Positions 11,563-22,790 of a DNA stretch of 64,000 nt are shown in pieces; position 1 is the stretch's first letter, and every line of letters begins with the position of its first letter. The position numbers and the translations under genes were made by a program. Under the pieces are notes generated by a model. It made no database searches. It saw only the letters and a program-made list of their open reading frames with translations, and was not told where the DNA came from. Source of the DNA: Haliclona indistincta (lineage: Eukaryota; Porifera; Demospongiae; Haplosclerida; Chalinidae); NCBI GenBank assembly GCA_964017065.1, contig OZ024788.1, positions 6,384,087-6,448,086 of the forward strand, read 5' to 3'.

Positions 11563-11810
11563 AGAAAACGAAGATGACGAAACTCGATTTTCACCGTTTC
11601 CAGGTTCGTCACTTTAATAACAATTTCGAGCAATCTCCTTGCTACTGTAAGATGGGGCAACGCCAGAGAGCAGATATAAGTGTCTAAAGACGTATAAAAT
11701 TCAACACCAGGCGAAATATCAGCGTTTGAACGCTAATACATTGTATGTAGCCGCCATCTTGTTTTCTCGTTCATCCCTACATAGGGAGACACTACCGTGT
11801 CTCCCTAATA
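10931..11810 (+). repeat. F2 family long body, diverged copy
   Basis: This follows the same order of blocks as 12960-13797 and, inverted, 15165-16020 and 63600-64000. It ends with the palindromic block GGGAGACACTACCGTGTCTCCC before TAATA. The conserved phrase AAGATGGCGGCTACATACAA (inverse here) is shared by all copies. The ORFs inside are poorly conserved between copies, so I do not call genes. Confidence 0.65.
11509..11563 (+). repeat. (GAAA)n microsatellite
   Basis: About thirteen GAAA units inside the F2 body; the corresponding place in the other F2 copies (13541-13556, 15400-15420) has only one or two units, so it expanded in this copy. Translated, it gives a meaningless K/E/R run. Confidence 0.9.
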
Positions 11811-12030
11811 TTTCACTCAGTGATGAACTGTACACATCTAAATATGAGTTAGACGCCGAGGCCATGGGATCTACGCTGTTTAGAAACCGAGACGGGTTTG
11901 TTGTGACGACCAAGTGTAGCGAGGTTGCCGGCCTAGGTTTCGAAACTGTGTAGATCCTATTTGCCGAGGCGTCTTAACTATTTTAGAGTATAGCTAAGCA
12001 ACACTCACACGACGGATTTTGTAACAAAGA

Positions 12031-12146
12031 AATGGCATTTATGTTTGTAAAGACGAGGCTTGCTAAAGATGTTTCTTACGTTGCTCTGAACAGCGAAAGG
12101 GCAATCTTCGATGGCGAGCAACACTCTGTTAAGGTTAATCGAATTG
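12031..12146 (+). CDS. Orphan exon-like segment, unknown
   Basis: ATG at 12031 opens 38 codons (MAFMFVKTRLAKDV...) and ends at a consensus donor, CGAATT|GTAAGT. The peptide is balanced in composition and matches no family I know. It lies in GBP-A intron 2 between two F2 repeat copies, so it may be the first exon of a transposon gene, part of a nested gene, or chance. No second exon could be matched. Confidence 0.25.
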
Positions 12147-12149
12147 TAA

Positions 12150-12640
12150 GTCAAACGCCACTTGCTAACAGACCATAGATCCCTACATCAGTGGCTGCTG
12201 TGGTTGACTATAGCTAGTTGCTGTTGACTGCTGACACCTGACGTGCATTCAGCTTGTGACAAAATATTGATCTTATGTATACAGCCACTGATGTAGGGAT
12301 CTATGGTCTGTTAGCAAGTCAATCGTGTTACCATTCCATGCTTGTTCCTTGTTAGTTTACATTGTAGACCAGTGGTAGATTTCACAACCCTAAATCCTTT
12401 TGATTTTGATAGAAATCTTTTCAATTTTCTTGTTTGTGTCCTTTTTACTTTTTTGATGGCTTTTCTTTTTTAATAACAATTTTAAACTTGTAGCCAAAAT
12501 ATCAGCTCGCCTACACATGCATGCATGCAATGCATACGAGCCCACCCACACTTGTTTGTATACTTGTACGGCGGTTATAATTTTCTGGCAAGCGCAGAAT
12601 GGTAATCCTATACGAGCTTACCGTTCTTCGAGGACTCCAG
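12150..12640. repeat. F2 family, partial copy with hairpin
   Basis: Contains inverted blocks GACCATAGATCCCTACATCA and its inverse (about 12168-12315), then the CCTACACATGCATGCATGCA block also seen at 11080 and 13140. It is truncated before the GGGAGGCAC end. Confidence 0.65.
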
Positions 12641-12654
12641 ACAAATATGTGTTC

Positions 12655-13797
12655 TGTGTAAACTAATATGGTCCACAATGTAAACTAACAAGGAACAAGC
12701 ATGGAATGGTAACACGATTGACTTGCTAACAGACCATAGATCCCTACATCAGTGGCTGCTTTGGCTGACTATAGTTAGTTCTGGTAGTTGCTGTTGATTG
12801 ACACCTGACGTGCATTCTTATGTACAGCCACTGATGTAGGGACCTATGGTCTGTTAGCAAGTCAATCGTGTTACCATTCCATGCTTGTTCCTTGTTAGTT
12901 TACATTGTGGACCAGTGGTAGATTTCACAACCCTACATCCTTTTGATTTCGATAGAAATCTTTTTATTTTCTTGTTTGTGTCCTTTTTTCTTATTCAGTG
13001 ATGTGGAGTTCAATATCATGCATGTACTGAGCCGTCTTTGTTTCCACCATTGGTTTAGTTTTCCTGTTATTGATGGCTTTTCTTTATTAACAATTTTAAA
13101 CTTGTAGCTAAAAAATAATTGTTATGCTGTATATCAGGTCGCCTACGCATAGTGCATGCATGCAGGCTAGGCATGCCTTCGAGCCCTGCCCACACTTGTT
13201 TGTAGACCATACGGCGGTTATAATGATCTGGCGAGTGCAGAATGTTGAGCTTACAGTTCTTCGACGACTCCAGACAAATATGTGTTCTCCGCGTTCCATA
13301 CGGCGTGGCTATACTCAAGCTAGTGGTGCGCTAGCCACTGCTTGGTCACGTGCGCATTGCGCAATCACACTAATGGCGTCTAACGCTTAGCTGACAATGG
13401 ATTACGATCGAGAACTCGCAGAATGTATATCGCCGTTTCGCTAAAAACAAAGTTCAAAAGGCACCTGCCAGGAGAATTTCATGACTGTTCGTGGGTGTTT
13501 TGGTCTCAGCACTGCTCGTGTAAAGGTGCTAGGCGAGTGGAAAGAAAGAAAACGAAGATGACGAAACTCGATTTTCACCGTTTCCAGGTTCGTCTCTTTA
13601 GTAACAATTTCGAGCCATCTCCTTGCTACTGTAAGATGGGACAATGCCAGAGAGCAGATCTAAGTGTTTATGGACGTATAAAATTCATCACCAGGTGAAA
13701 TATCAGCGTTTGAACGCTAATACATTGTATGTAGCCGCCATCTTGTTTTTCCGTTCAACCCTACATAGGGAGTCACTACCGTGCCTCCCTAATACCT
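12655..13797 (+). repeat. Left arm of a 1.1-kb inverted repeat (F2 family)
   Basis: It pairs with 15165-16305 in opposite orientation at very high identity. It begins at GGTCCACAATGTAAACTAAC and ends at TAGTGACTCCC-type sequence (GGGAGTCACTACCGTGCCTC). An inner hairpin around 12720-12870 carries the CCCTACATCAGTGGCTG core. Confidence 0.8.
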
Positions 13798-15164
13798 TCT
13801 GTACATAGCAATAGTTATGCAATCAGAAGCCAACCACAATTCAACTGGGCGTGTCTACAATGTTCAGTACAGCCCACCCTGAGTACAGCCTATGCATACT
13901 GAACACGAGCGAGATAGCTTCTACAGCACAATTTCTCTGGACCTGCGCTGCTATCCTGTAGTGAAATTCTAACCCATCAGCTTCTAGGTAGTCAACTGTG
14001 AATAGCTTTGCCTTTGAAGAACTCCAGATCGCCAGCAACAGCCATATGATCAATCACGAGTGAGCAAATTACTCCATAACTGACTAACTAAGCTTCGTAT
14101 AAAGTTTTCACATGATCGAAAGCGAGATAATACCGTGTTCTACTTGCATTGCTAGTTTCAGGGCTTAACTTTCAGCGCGCGCTACAAAACCGAACCAGGT
14201 GACGCAGTAACTCACAAACAGAGCCTTACAACCAAAATCCTTACAATTCGTTTTCAAGCAAATGTCGACTTTAGCTTGTGTTGCACGTTTCAGCGCTTGA
14301 TTTTCAGCGAGCTACGAGAAATTGTTGCGACAGACTGACAGAATGAATGACAGAATGACTGAACTAGAGTTCTTAGAACACATACCCTGTGCGCTACGGT
14401 GTGCTGTATTAATTCCATGTGTAATTCATGTGAGCAGTTGCAAAACGCGGACTGTTCCAGTGAACTGCAGTTTAATTGTTCGCTCAGTCTCACAATTGTG
14501 GCACACCCACATACCAGAATGTTCTAATCAGCGATGTTGCTAATACGAACACATGGCCATAGCACGCGACAGGAGACTATCTCGACTTCGCGGGCGTCTT
14601 TCAAAGAATAAATATTCAACTACCAACCTGTTGTGAGCTATTTCATGACAATCTTCGAGCAGTAAGGCAGTAAACAGCCGCGTTTTTTGTACACACACAT
14701 ATAAACATACGGACATAGCCAAACGCTTAACCCTCTGGCGCCCACGCGCCCAGGGTAATGACAACACGACAACTGTATGCCCCGTGGCTCCGCCCACCGA
14801 GGCATAAATATTAAATAACTGCACATGCAGTTCAACTTATTCATTTTCGAATGCAAATGCACTTACAGACGCATGCAGTCTCAGGCTGCTCATGTGCCAA
14901 AGATCATCTGGTCTTAACAGTGCAGCAGCTACACAGAGCTCACTATCTGTTGCAGTCCACACTCACACTCTAAGCTCATGTGCACTCCTGTCTGCACTAA
15001 GTGTCTGCACTCCTGTATTACTTATTTGACTTAAATGCTTACTTGTATCATGAGCTCAGTTTGGCAAAGACAGATAACCAAAGAAATGTCAACAGTAAAG
15101 TCAGTGGAAATAATAGTAAAAAATAAAGCACCAAAGGTGCAGATGCCTCAGTGCAGTAGCATGT
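13798..15164. repeat. Spacer of the large inverted repeat, with R1-type repeat
   Basis: About 1.4 kb between the two F2 arms. It holds an inverted R1-like copy (about 13810-14800: GTGCTGAAC and CAGGTCC-type blocks shared with 54900-55570, then CCCGTGGCTCCGCCCACCGAGGCAT at 14779-14803) and a second R1-type end at 15130-15155 (GGTGCAGATGCCTCAGTG). No conserved ORF. Confidence 0.55.
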
Positions 15165-16365
15165 ATTAGGGAGGCACGGTAGTGACTCCCTATGTAGGGT
15201 TGAACGGAAAAACAAGATGGCGGATACATACAATGTATTAGCGTTCAAACGCTGATATTTCACCTGGTGATGAATTTTATACGTCCATAAACACTTAGAT
15301 CTGCTCTCTGGCGTTGTCCCATCTTACAGTAGCAAGGAGATGGCTCGAAATTGTTACTAAAGTGATGAACCTGAAAACGGTGAAAATCGAGTTTCGTCAT
15401 CTTCGTTTTCTTTCTTTCCACTCGCCTAGCACCTTTACACGAGCAGTGCCGAGACCAAAACACCCACGAACAGTCGTGAAATTCTCCTGGCAGGTGCCTT
15501 TAGAACTTTGTTTTTAGCGAAACGGCGATATACATTCCGCGAGTTCTCGATCGTGATCCATTGTCAGCTAAGTGTTAGGCGCCATTAGTGTGATTGCGCA
15601 ATACGCACGTGACCAAGCAGTGGCTGGCGCACGTGACCGAGCAGTATAGCCGCGCCGTATGGAACACGGAGGACACATATTTGTCTGGAGTCGTCGAAGA
15701 ACTGTAAGCTCGTGTAGAATCAACATTCTGCGCTCGCCAGATCATTATAACCGCCGTATGGTCTACAAACAAGTGTGGGCAGGGCTCGAAGGCATGCCTA
15801 GCCTGCATGCATGCACTATGCGTAGGCGACCTGATATACAGCATAACAATTATTTTTTAGCTACAAGTTTTAAATTGTTAATAAAGAAAAGCCATCAATA
15901 ACAGGAAAACTAAACCAATGGTGCAAACAAAGACGGCTCAGTACATGCATGATATTGAACTGCACATTACTGAATAAGAAAAAAGGACACAAACAAGAAA
16001 ATAAAAAGATTTCTATCGAAATCAAAAGGATGTAGGGTTGTGAAATCTACCACTGGTCCACAATGTAAACTAACAAGGAACAAGCATGGAATGGTAACAC
16101 GATTGACTTGCTAACAGACCATAGATCCCTACATCAGTGGCTGTACATAAGAATGCACGTCAGGTGTCAATCAACAGCAACTAGCAGAACTAGCTATAGT
16201 CAGCCAAAGCAGCCACTGATGTAGGGATCTATGGTCTGTTAGCAAGTCAATCGTGTTACCATTCCATGCTTGTTCCTTGTTAGTTTACATTGTGGACCAG
16301 TGGTAGATTTCACAACCCTACATCTTTTTGATTCCGATAGAAATCTTTTTATTTTCTTTGCTAAC
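15165..16365 (-). repeat. Right arm of the 1.1-kb inverted repeat (F2 family)
   Basis: Inverse of 12655-13797, starting TATTAGGGAGGCACGGTAG and ending after GTTTACATTGTGGACC. It extends further (16305-16365) with the GATTTCACAACCCTACATC block, which the left arm has at 12930 instead, as expected for a copy with hairpin-based rearrangement. Confidence 0.8.
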
Positions 16366-16419
16366 ATGCAATTAGCAGATGCATAATTACGTCAGCACGT
16401 ATATGCATGCAGTAGATCT

Positions 16420-16612
16420 ATGGAAGCATCAAAACAGTATCATGGAAGCATGCAAGCAGCAGAACTATGGAAGCATGCAAGCAGCAGAACTATGGAAGCA
16501 TGCAAGCAGCAGAACCATGGAAGCATGCAAGCAGCAGAACTAAGCATGCGAGCAGCAGAACCATGGAGGCATGCAAGCAGCAGAACTATGGAAGCATGCA
16601 AGCAGCAGATCA
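16420..16612 (+). repeat. 24-bp minisatellite
   Basis: About seven tandem units of GAAGCATGCAAGCAGCAGAA plus CTATG, with small deletions. The frame stays open, creating spurious proteins rich in M, E, A, K and Q. Confidence 0.9.
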
Positions 16613-16619
16613 CGAACTG

Positions 16620-18250
16620 CCATCATGTGACGTGTCGTCCGCTCTGCAATACGACCGGCTCAGCTCAGCAGGCTGTCGAACGGCCAATGATCACGTGAGC
16701 TGGTCCGGTCCGCATTTGAGCCTGTACTGCCGAACTGCACTTTTTCGACGATCGCGTGCGCGCATGGTTTAAGCTACACTTATAATTCCAACGCAAGTAA
16801 AAAGTTTAGGTATCTGGCTATTCATATACAAATCTGTGTTCTTAACTCGCAAGAATGCGCAAATGCAAGCCTAAAAACTTCAGTGGCTCCCAAAACACAC
16901 GTTTTTGGTGCATTTCTGCACCGTACAACGTTATGCAAGGAAGTTGAGCTTACAAACTTGCTGTAGTGAAAGATGAGCCATTCTGTGAGCTGTTTGTAAA
17001 GTAAAGTTTCTTAACTCAGCCAAATAGCCATTTCCAAGCCTAAAACTTCAGCTACTGAGCTTAGCCAGTGACTTATTATCATTGCCGATCGGCAATGATA
17101 TGTAGGGATGACATCGAATTAAGATGGCGGCTACTCATGTGTGAAAATTAGTTTTCGCACATATCTCTTCTGTTATACATTTCTACTGCATTTTAACTAT
17201 CTCTGAGGGAATCTGAAGTGTAAGCGCTTGTAAGAAGTCCATGAAAGTTGTCGGGATTGCTTGCTTGACGACGAAAATCAAGATGGCGACCCTCAGGAAG
17301 CAACTTGCAGATCTTCGCTGTTTTAGTGTTTATTGAGATTCTAGACATCTAGGATTGATCAGACGATTGTTCTGAGCATGAAAATACCTTTGGCAAAGCT
17401 GGCAGACGTTTCTAAAGTAATAAAACAAAATCGCCGCCCACGCGAATTGTTCATCTTTCTTCTTCTTCTTTTGACAAGCCTAGCGCTGTCCTGAGTGAAC
17501 GAATCACTATCAAACCTGCACCATCGCATGTGTATATATCTGGGATAGTGCACTTAGTTCTTAGATAGGCATCAAACACTACCAGAAGCGAGTAATCCTT
17601 GAAAAACATGGTTTTTGGACCGTTTTGGACAGTTAGAGCGACTCCATTAATTAACCCTCTTGTCGCTGCTGATCATTGACTCCGCCCACATCAGTTTTTG
17701 AAACTGAGCTCGGTTCTCTCTGCTCTGGGCGCTTCAGCACGCAAGCTAGAGCCTAGAGGTATGAACAAGCAGTATACCATACCCTGGGTAACACTGATCT
17801 GTCTATGCTGACATAATGACCCACGGCAGGTGCGAACCGGACGACGGTGATGCTACCCGATCTCAAGGCTACTAGTTTCTTACACTACCCGGCGTAAGCT
17901 ATACCCATAGGACCCCTGTGCTGTTGACAACTGGACATTGGTCATTGTAAAAAGCTAGAAGCCTCTGTGATCGTGATATCAACATCAACATGCAAGCCTG
18001 GGACTAGTCTACGGACTAGCCATGATCATCATAGTGTTCCACTGAGTTGTTAGTGTTAGTCTCTTCTTCATCCATCACAGTAGAAATATCATGTTTTCAA
18101 CTCATGCTCTCAACCTTTCTAACTAATTTAAACCTTTCATTATTCTTAATTGTGATTGCCGATAATAACATTCCATGTTTCTTGACTCTCTGTCTAGAGT
18201 CTATGCGCCTTCTGATCTACTAGACTAGTACCTGCTGCTCACAGAGTTGT
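16620..18250. other. GBP-A intron 2, no gene seen
   Basis: Mixed sequence without convincing exons. It includes short fragments reminiscent of repeat ends, such as ATATGTAGGGATGACATCG with AAGATGGCGGCTAC at 17097-17135. Confidence 0.4.
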
Positions 18251-18254
18251 AAAA

Positions 18255-19110
18255 ATGAAATAAAAGCTATAGCATAGAATACAGCTAATAAGTTCAAACT
18301 GATAGTGATCAAAAAAGTAACAAAAACAAGTAAAGTAAAAAAGTTTTAATATAAAAAAACTAAAAGTGTAGAGATGACGCTTGCAAAAGTAAAGAAACAA
18401 GATGGGATGATGTTTGCAAAAGTAGAGGAACAAGATGGGATGCTGCTTGCAAAAGTAAAGGAACAAGATGGGATGATGCTTGCAAAAGTAAAGGAACAAG
18501 ATGGGATGATGCTTGCAAAAGTACAAGTCCCAAGTATCCCTACATCAGCGGCTTGAAGGAGGACGCAGTCCGATGAAGTAATTGACGGTTGTAAATAACT
18601 AGATTAAGGTATCTGTGTTTAGGAGGACGCAGTCCGATGAATTAGTTGACAGTTGTAAATAACAGGTATCTGTGTTTTGGAGGACGCAGTCAGATGAAGT
18701 AATTGACGGTTGTAAATAACTAGATTGAGGTATCTGTGTTTGGAGGACGCAGTCCGATGAATTAGTTGACAGTTGTAAATTATCTGTGGTTTGGAGGACG
18801 CAGTCCGATTAAGTAATTGACGGTTGTAAAAGGTATAGGAAGAGGATTCCACATTTGTCAGTTGCAGGTTGTCGCAGCAAGCCGCTGATGTAGGGATACT
18901 TGGGACTTGTACTTTTGCAAGCATCATCCCATCTTGTTCCTTTACTTTTGCAAGCATCATCCCATATTGTTCCTTTACTTTTGCAAGCAGCATCCCATCT
19001 TGTTCCTCTACTTTTGCAAACATCATCCCATCTTGTTTCTTTACTTCTGCAAGCATCATCTCTACACTTTATAGTTTTTTTATTAAAACTTTTTTACTTT
19101 TTAATAGTTG
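18255..19110. mobile_element. F3 foldback element with inner minisatellite, copy 1
   Basis: Arms 18325-18560 and 18868-19100 are inverse copies (GTGTAGAGATGACGCTTGCA and the inverse). Each arm itself holds a tandem series built on GGAACAAGATGGGATG. Between the arms are five units of about 60-70 bp starting GGAGGACGCAGTCCGATGAA. The inner arm ends, TATCCCTACATCAGCGGCTT and its inverse, resemble the F2 core. A second copy lies at 48480-49130. Foldback elements of this design transpose without coding proteins. Confidence 0.8.
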
Positions 19111-19286
19111 ATAACTGTTTTACTATAGTTAGTTGTGAGCTGTCATAATTGTTTGATGCACATAATCTACAATGTTATACCATACTTCAGACCAGATTTG
19201 AAGATTGTATTACCTTTGATAAAATTTTTACAGCATAATAATTTATGTAAAAATATCAAAATTCTACTCTCTAAGCTGGAAGCGCT

Positions 19287-19352
19287 GTAGCCGCCATCTT
19301 GTTTTTCCGTTCAACCCTACATTGGGAGGCACTACTGTGCCTCCTAATACAA
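19287..19352. repeat. Solo F2 end
   Basis: GTAGCCGCCATCTTGTTTTT followed by CGTTCAACCCTACATTGGGA and the GGCACTACTGTGCC palindrome: the terminal 65 bp of the F2 family, only 135 bp before exon 3 of GBP-A. Confidence 0.6.
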
Positions 19353-19487
19353 AGTGTTTGTATGGGGCCATACGGCGTTCGATACTCCCTATAGGATTAT
19401 TTACTCCTGATAATAGATTTTTTACATTGACATAAGGAGTTGTCATAAGTTTTGTATAATTACACTTTTTGCATTTTTTCTCTACAG

Positions 19488-21540
19488 TTTATTTACCAAC
19501 ATGGCTAATTCAGTTATAGTACGCAAAGGGACGGATGAAAGTAATGAACATTGGAAGTGCTTTCCTCCTTTTCTTTGGCTTCTTCGTGATATGCTCGTTA
19601 GCATGCCTGAAAGACGTGGAAAAAAACTTACACCAACGAAATATCTCAAATCAGTAGTGCTTGGTGGGGATCAGTCTGATAGCATGAAAACAGCTGTTCG
19701 TAAATCGCTTACTGAATCCTTTCCCTCCTTTGAATGTAGAACACTACCACCACCCTCGACAGATGCAACAGTGATGGAAAATGTCAGCACAAGCATGGAA
19801 AAGTTAGATAAACTGTTCAACCAGGGAGTAAATCAGCTGATTGCCTGTGTAAAGCAAGAGATAAAGCCAAAACAAATGTTTGATGCACCTGGTACTAAAT
19901 GTGATGGGGCTACTTTTGCTGTCTTTGTGAAAGGGGTTATAAAAGCAGTTAATGATCCTGATTCTATACCCGCTCTTGACAACACATGGAAAATGGTTGT
20001 GGAGTCACGTTGCAAAACTGTGCAAGAAACCCTTCTGTTAGAATACAGCAACAGTATAAGGGATCGCTATGATGAGAATAGTCAGGGACGCCCACTTGAG
20101 GAAGTTGCAGGCAAGAATTCTCTAATGGAGATTCATGATACTCTTTGGTCTGAAATAAATAAAAAACTTGACAATGAAGTTAGGCCACTCTTAGCCTTGG
20201 AAGTGACTGAAAAATACACTCTAAAGATAGTGACAGACCAGCTAGAGAAGCAGCTGATTCAGACTCAAGGTGGGACTGACTCTCGCAGACTAGTGGTTGG
20301 TGGAGCACTGTTTCCAATCATCGAAAAAAACCGCGAGAGGTCTCGAAAGTTTTGTGACGACCTTTATTTAAAGCTCTATGCTCCAATTCAAGAGAGAGTT
20401 CAAAGAACAACAGATGAAGATGAATACACTCCTGAACAATTAGCTGCTGATGTTGTAGCACTTTTTGAAGAGTATGATGCACAGAGTATAGGCCCAGAGA
20501 AATTGCGTACTCGTGCTCAAATTGAAGCTTCTCTCGATCAGCACAAGAAATTGTTTCGAGCACATTTACAGCAGGTATCACAACATGCCAAAAATGATAG
20601 AGAGCAAAAAGAAGAGGTCGAGGGTTTACGAAGTGAACTCCGAGAGGCGAAAGAAAACCAAAAGCAAATAGATGAGTATATAGCAGATTTTAAGAAAGAC
20701 TTGCAAGAGTCCGAGGAAAGAAGACAGAAAGAAATAAGGGAACTGAAAGAGAAAGTAGAAGAACAGAGACAAATTGAAAAGGAAATGGCCGAGGAAGAGA
20801 TAGAGCGGAGAGTGAAGGAAGCTCAACAACTAACTGAGGAAAACTTCAAGAGAGAAAGGGCAGAAAAAGAATTGAAATTGATGGAGGAAACTCTTAGAAA
20901 AACCAAAGGAGAAGCAGCTGTACAACAAAAAACAGCTGAAAGTGAAATTCAAAAAATGGAACTGAGCATCAAAGAAAATAAATTGGAAGAAGCCAAAAGA
21001 AAGAATAAAACTGAAAAGGAAATGAATGATTTGAAAGCACAAATTGAAGAATGGCAGCAAAGGTTAGGACAGAAGGAAAAGGATCATGAGGATCAAGTAG
21101 CTAAAACAGATGCCAAAATTAAAAAAATGCAACAAAATTTGACGGATCAAAAAGACAAGTCAGCTGAGGAAAGAGATAAGCAAAAAAGAATAGTGAAAGA
21201 AAAGGAAGACAAAATAAAGAAACAACAGTCGGAAATGAAGGAAATGGAAGCTGATCACGAAGATGTGGTACGCAAGATTAATGCAGAAAAAGAGGAAGAA
21301 AGACGGTTGAGAGAAGTGGCTGAAGAGGAAACAAGAACTACCCTTGAACGCTTGGATAAGTCTATTAAAGAAGGAGAAAAACAAAATGCAACACTGGAAA
21401 AGAAATTGAAAGACCAATTAGAAAAAAATGAAGAACAGAAGGCCTTTCTATCTGGTAAAGTCAAAAAGCTGAATGATGATATTGATAAATTTGAGAAGAG
21501 GTCATTTATAGTACGTGCCTTTAAAAAAGTACGCTCATAA
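19488..21540 (+). CDS. GBP-A exon 3 of 3: end of G domain, helical domain and long coiled coil
   Basis: The acceptor TTTTTTCTCTACAG precedes 19488. The single T completes arginine 171, then LFTNMANSVIVRKG continues the G domain. The ATG at 19501 is therefore internal, not a start. The G4 motif of GBPs, an RD pair after an aromatic/leucine run, is in PFLWLLRDM (R204, D205). About residues 215-525 correspond to the GBP helical region. About residues 530-840 are a highly charged E/K/Q-rich coiled coil, and the protein ends with a basic tail (RAFKKVRS) without a CaaX box. Joined, the gene gives 854 residues, longer than the usual 580-630 of vertebrate GBPs because of the extra coiled coil. No frameshift or stop interrupts it, so it appears functional. 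Confidence 0.9.
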
Positions 21541-22600
21541 CCACATTAAGCATGTGCTATAGTGTTTGCTTTCTTTTTTTAGCTATAGCTAGTTAATATT
21601 GCATTCTCTTATTGTGTTTCGTCATTGTAGTATATGAATTTTAGTATTCGCATGGCTGATAATAATTATAGGACGAAATAGTGAATGAAAAAGTTGCATA
21701 AAAGTTTCATTTTAGTTGCAGTTATTCTATAGAACTGCTATTTTGTTTATGTATTGTGAAAAAAAATTGTTAAACACTATAAACATCAACAATGAAATTG
21801 TTTAGTACAAAGATCATTTGAACACCAAGTGAACCAGATTCCCTTGTAACCATCAAGTCCTATTAATTTTGCTGTACAGATTGGATACACAATAGCAAAA
21901 ATACTAACAGTTATTAAAAGTGAATAAAATTAATGAATGAATGAAACAGTAGTATAATTTAGAAAAACTATTGGAGCTGTTAAATAGTTCTTTTTGCTTA
22001 GGATTCCTCAAGTACTAGCTCACTCTGGTTATTTGATTCTCTTGCCTCAAATGATCTATTACGTGTCGTCAGTGTTAAGTGCTTGAGATTTCCTTTAGAA
22101 CAGAATTAGAACCTTGAAAATAGACAAATATTGGAAGAACTAATAGCTGTCATGATCAATGGATTGAAGCACTCTGAAAGGATATCTATAGTACCTAATG
22201 CTCTCGACAATTTTTTTATGAAGAAAGATCTTGAAACCAACACACACCAAGACACTTTGCTTTTTTGCTGGTTGCTATCTGGACATTATTGATTATTGAT
22301 GTTGGTTGTAAGAGGATGTGAACAATTAACTTCTGACGTCTTCTGCAAGTTTTATCCATGGAAAATTCTCAAATTTCAAAGACTGGAGTGTTGAAGCCAG
22401 TTCAGTTTCGACAGAACCAATTTCGCAAGTCAGCATTAACACCACAACCAACACTAATGGACGAACTAGAGTCATCACAACTCATAATCCATGATCTGAT
22501 GCACATCTGTATACTACATGCATCAGTATTGTCAGTACAGTTGATCAATAACGTATCAAAGTCTAGTGCCCAGTGCCTACGCTTATGTGCGAGAATTTAA
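21541..22600. other. 3' flank of GBP-A
   Basis: AT-rich region with a likely 3' UTR. A canonical AATAAA sits at 21923-21928, about 385 bp after the stop. Beyond it I see no supported gene; an 80-codon ORF at 22358 has no recognisable domain or splice partner. Confidence 0.4.
21923..21928 (+). terminator. Candidate polyadenylation signal of GBP-A
   Basis: AATAAA in the context GTGAATAAAATT downstream of the GBP-A stop codon, the best match to the consensus in the first 400 bp. Confidence 0.45.
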
Positions 22601-22790
22601 CCATTTACCCCTTATTGATGCATTATAGTCATAATTAGCTCCATCTACTTTAGACGTCATAAATGACGTGGAAAGTGCTTTAGAAAGGTCAAACTTAAGT
22701 CAATAATATTTACAAAAGATGACTACCTAAAATCCAATGGTTTTCGACGCGCCCTCCAACTAAAACGTACAGGAGAATTTATGTTTATAG
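22601..22790. mobile_element. piggyBac-like MITE, truncated copy
   Basis: TTAA (22597-22600) is followed by CCATTTACCCC and then the inner blocks GTCATAATTAGCTCCA and GCTTTAGAAAGGTCAAA of the family. The right part is missing. Confidence 0.6.

Noticed and set aside
11392..11660. ORFs rich in KKER or FLSFFLS
   Set aside because: Both strands of the (GAAA)n microsatellite within an F2 repeat.
15314..15517. ORF MSHLTVARRW... conserved in several places
   Set aside because: It lies in the F2 repeat body; the conservation is repeat identity, and the diverged copies (11445, 13441, 63758) carry frame changes and different ends.
16420..16772. Two overlapping ORFs of 92 and 101 codons
   Set aside because: They are translations of the 24-bp minisatellite.
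18239..19148. Several ORFs with LYFCKHHPIL-like or KEQDGMML-like repeats
   Set aside because: They follow the tandem repeats in the arms of the F3 foldback element, on both strands.
20830..21417. Phe/Leu-rich ORFs on the - strand
   Set aside because: Antisense shadows of the Lys/Glu-rich coiled coil of GBP-A.
19501..21540. A separate 679-residue gene starting at ATG 19501
   Set aside because: An in-phase acceptor at 19487 and four upstream in-frame codons continue the GBP G domain from exon 2; the ATG is internal to a GBP.
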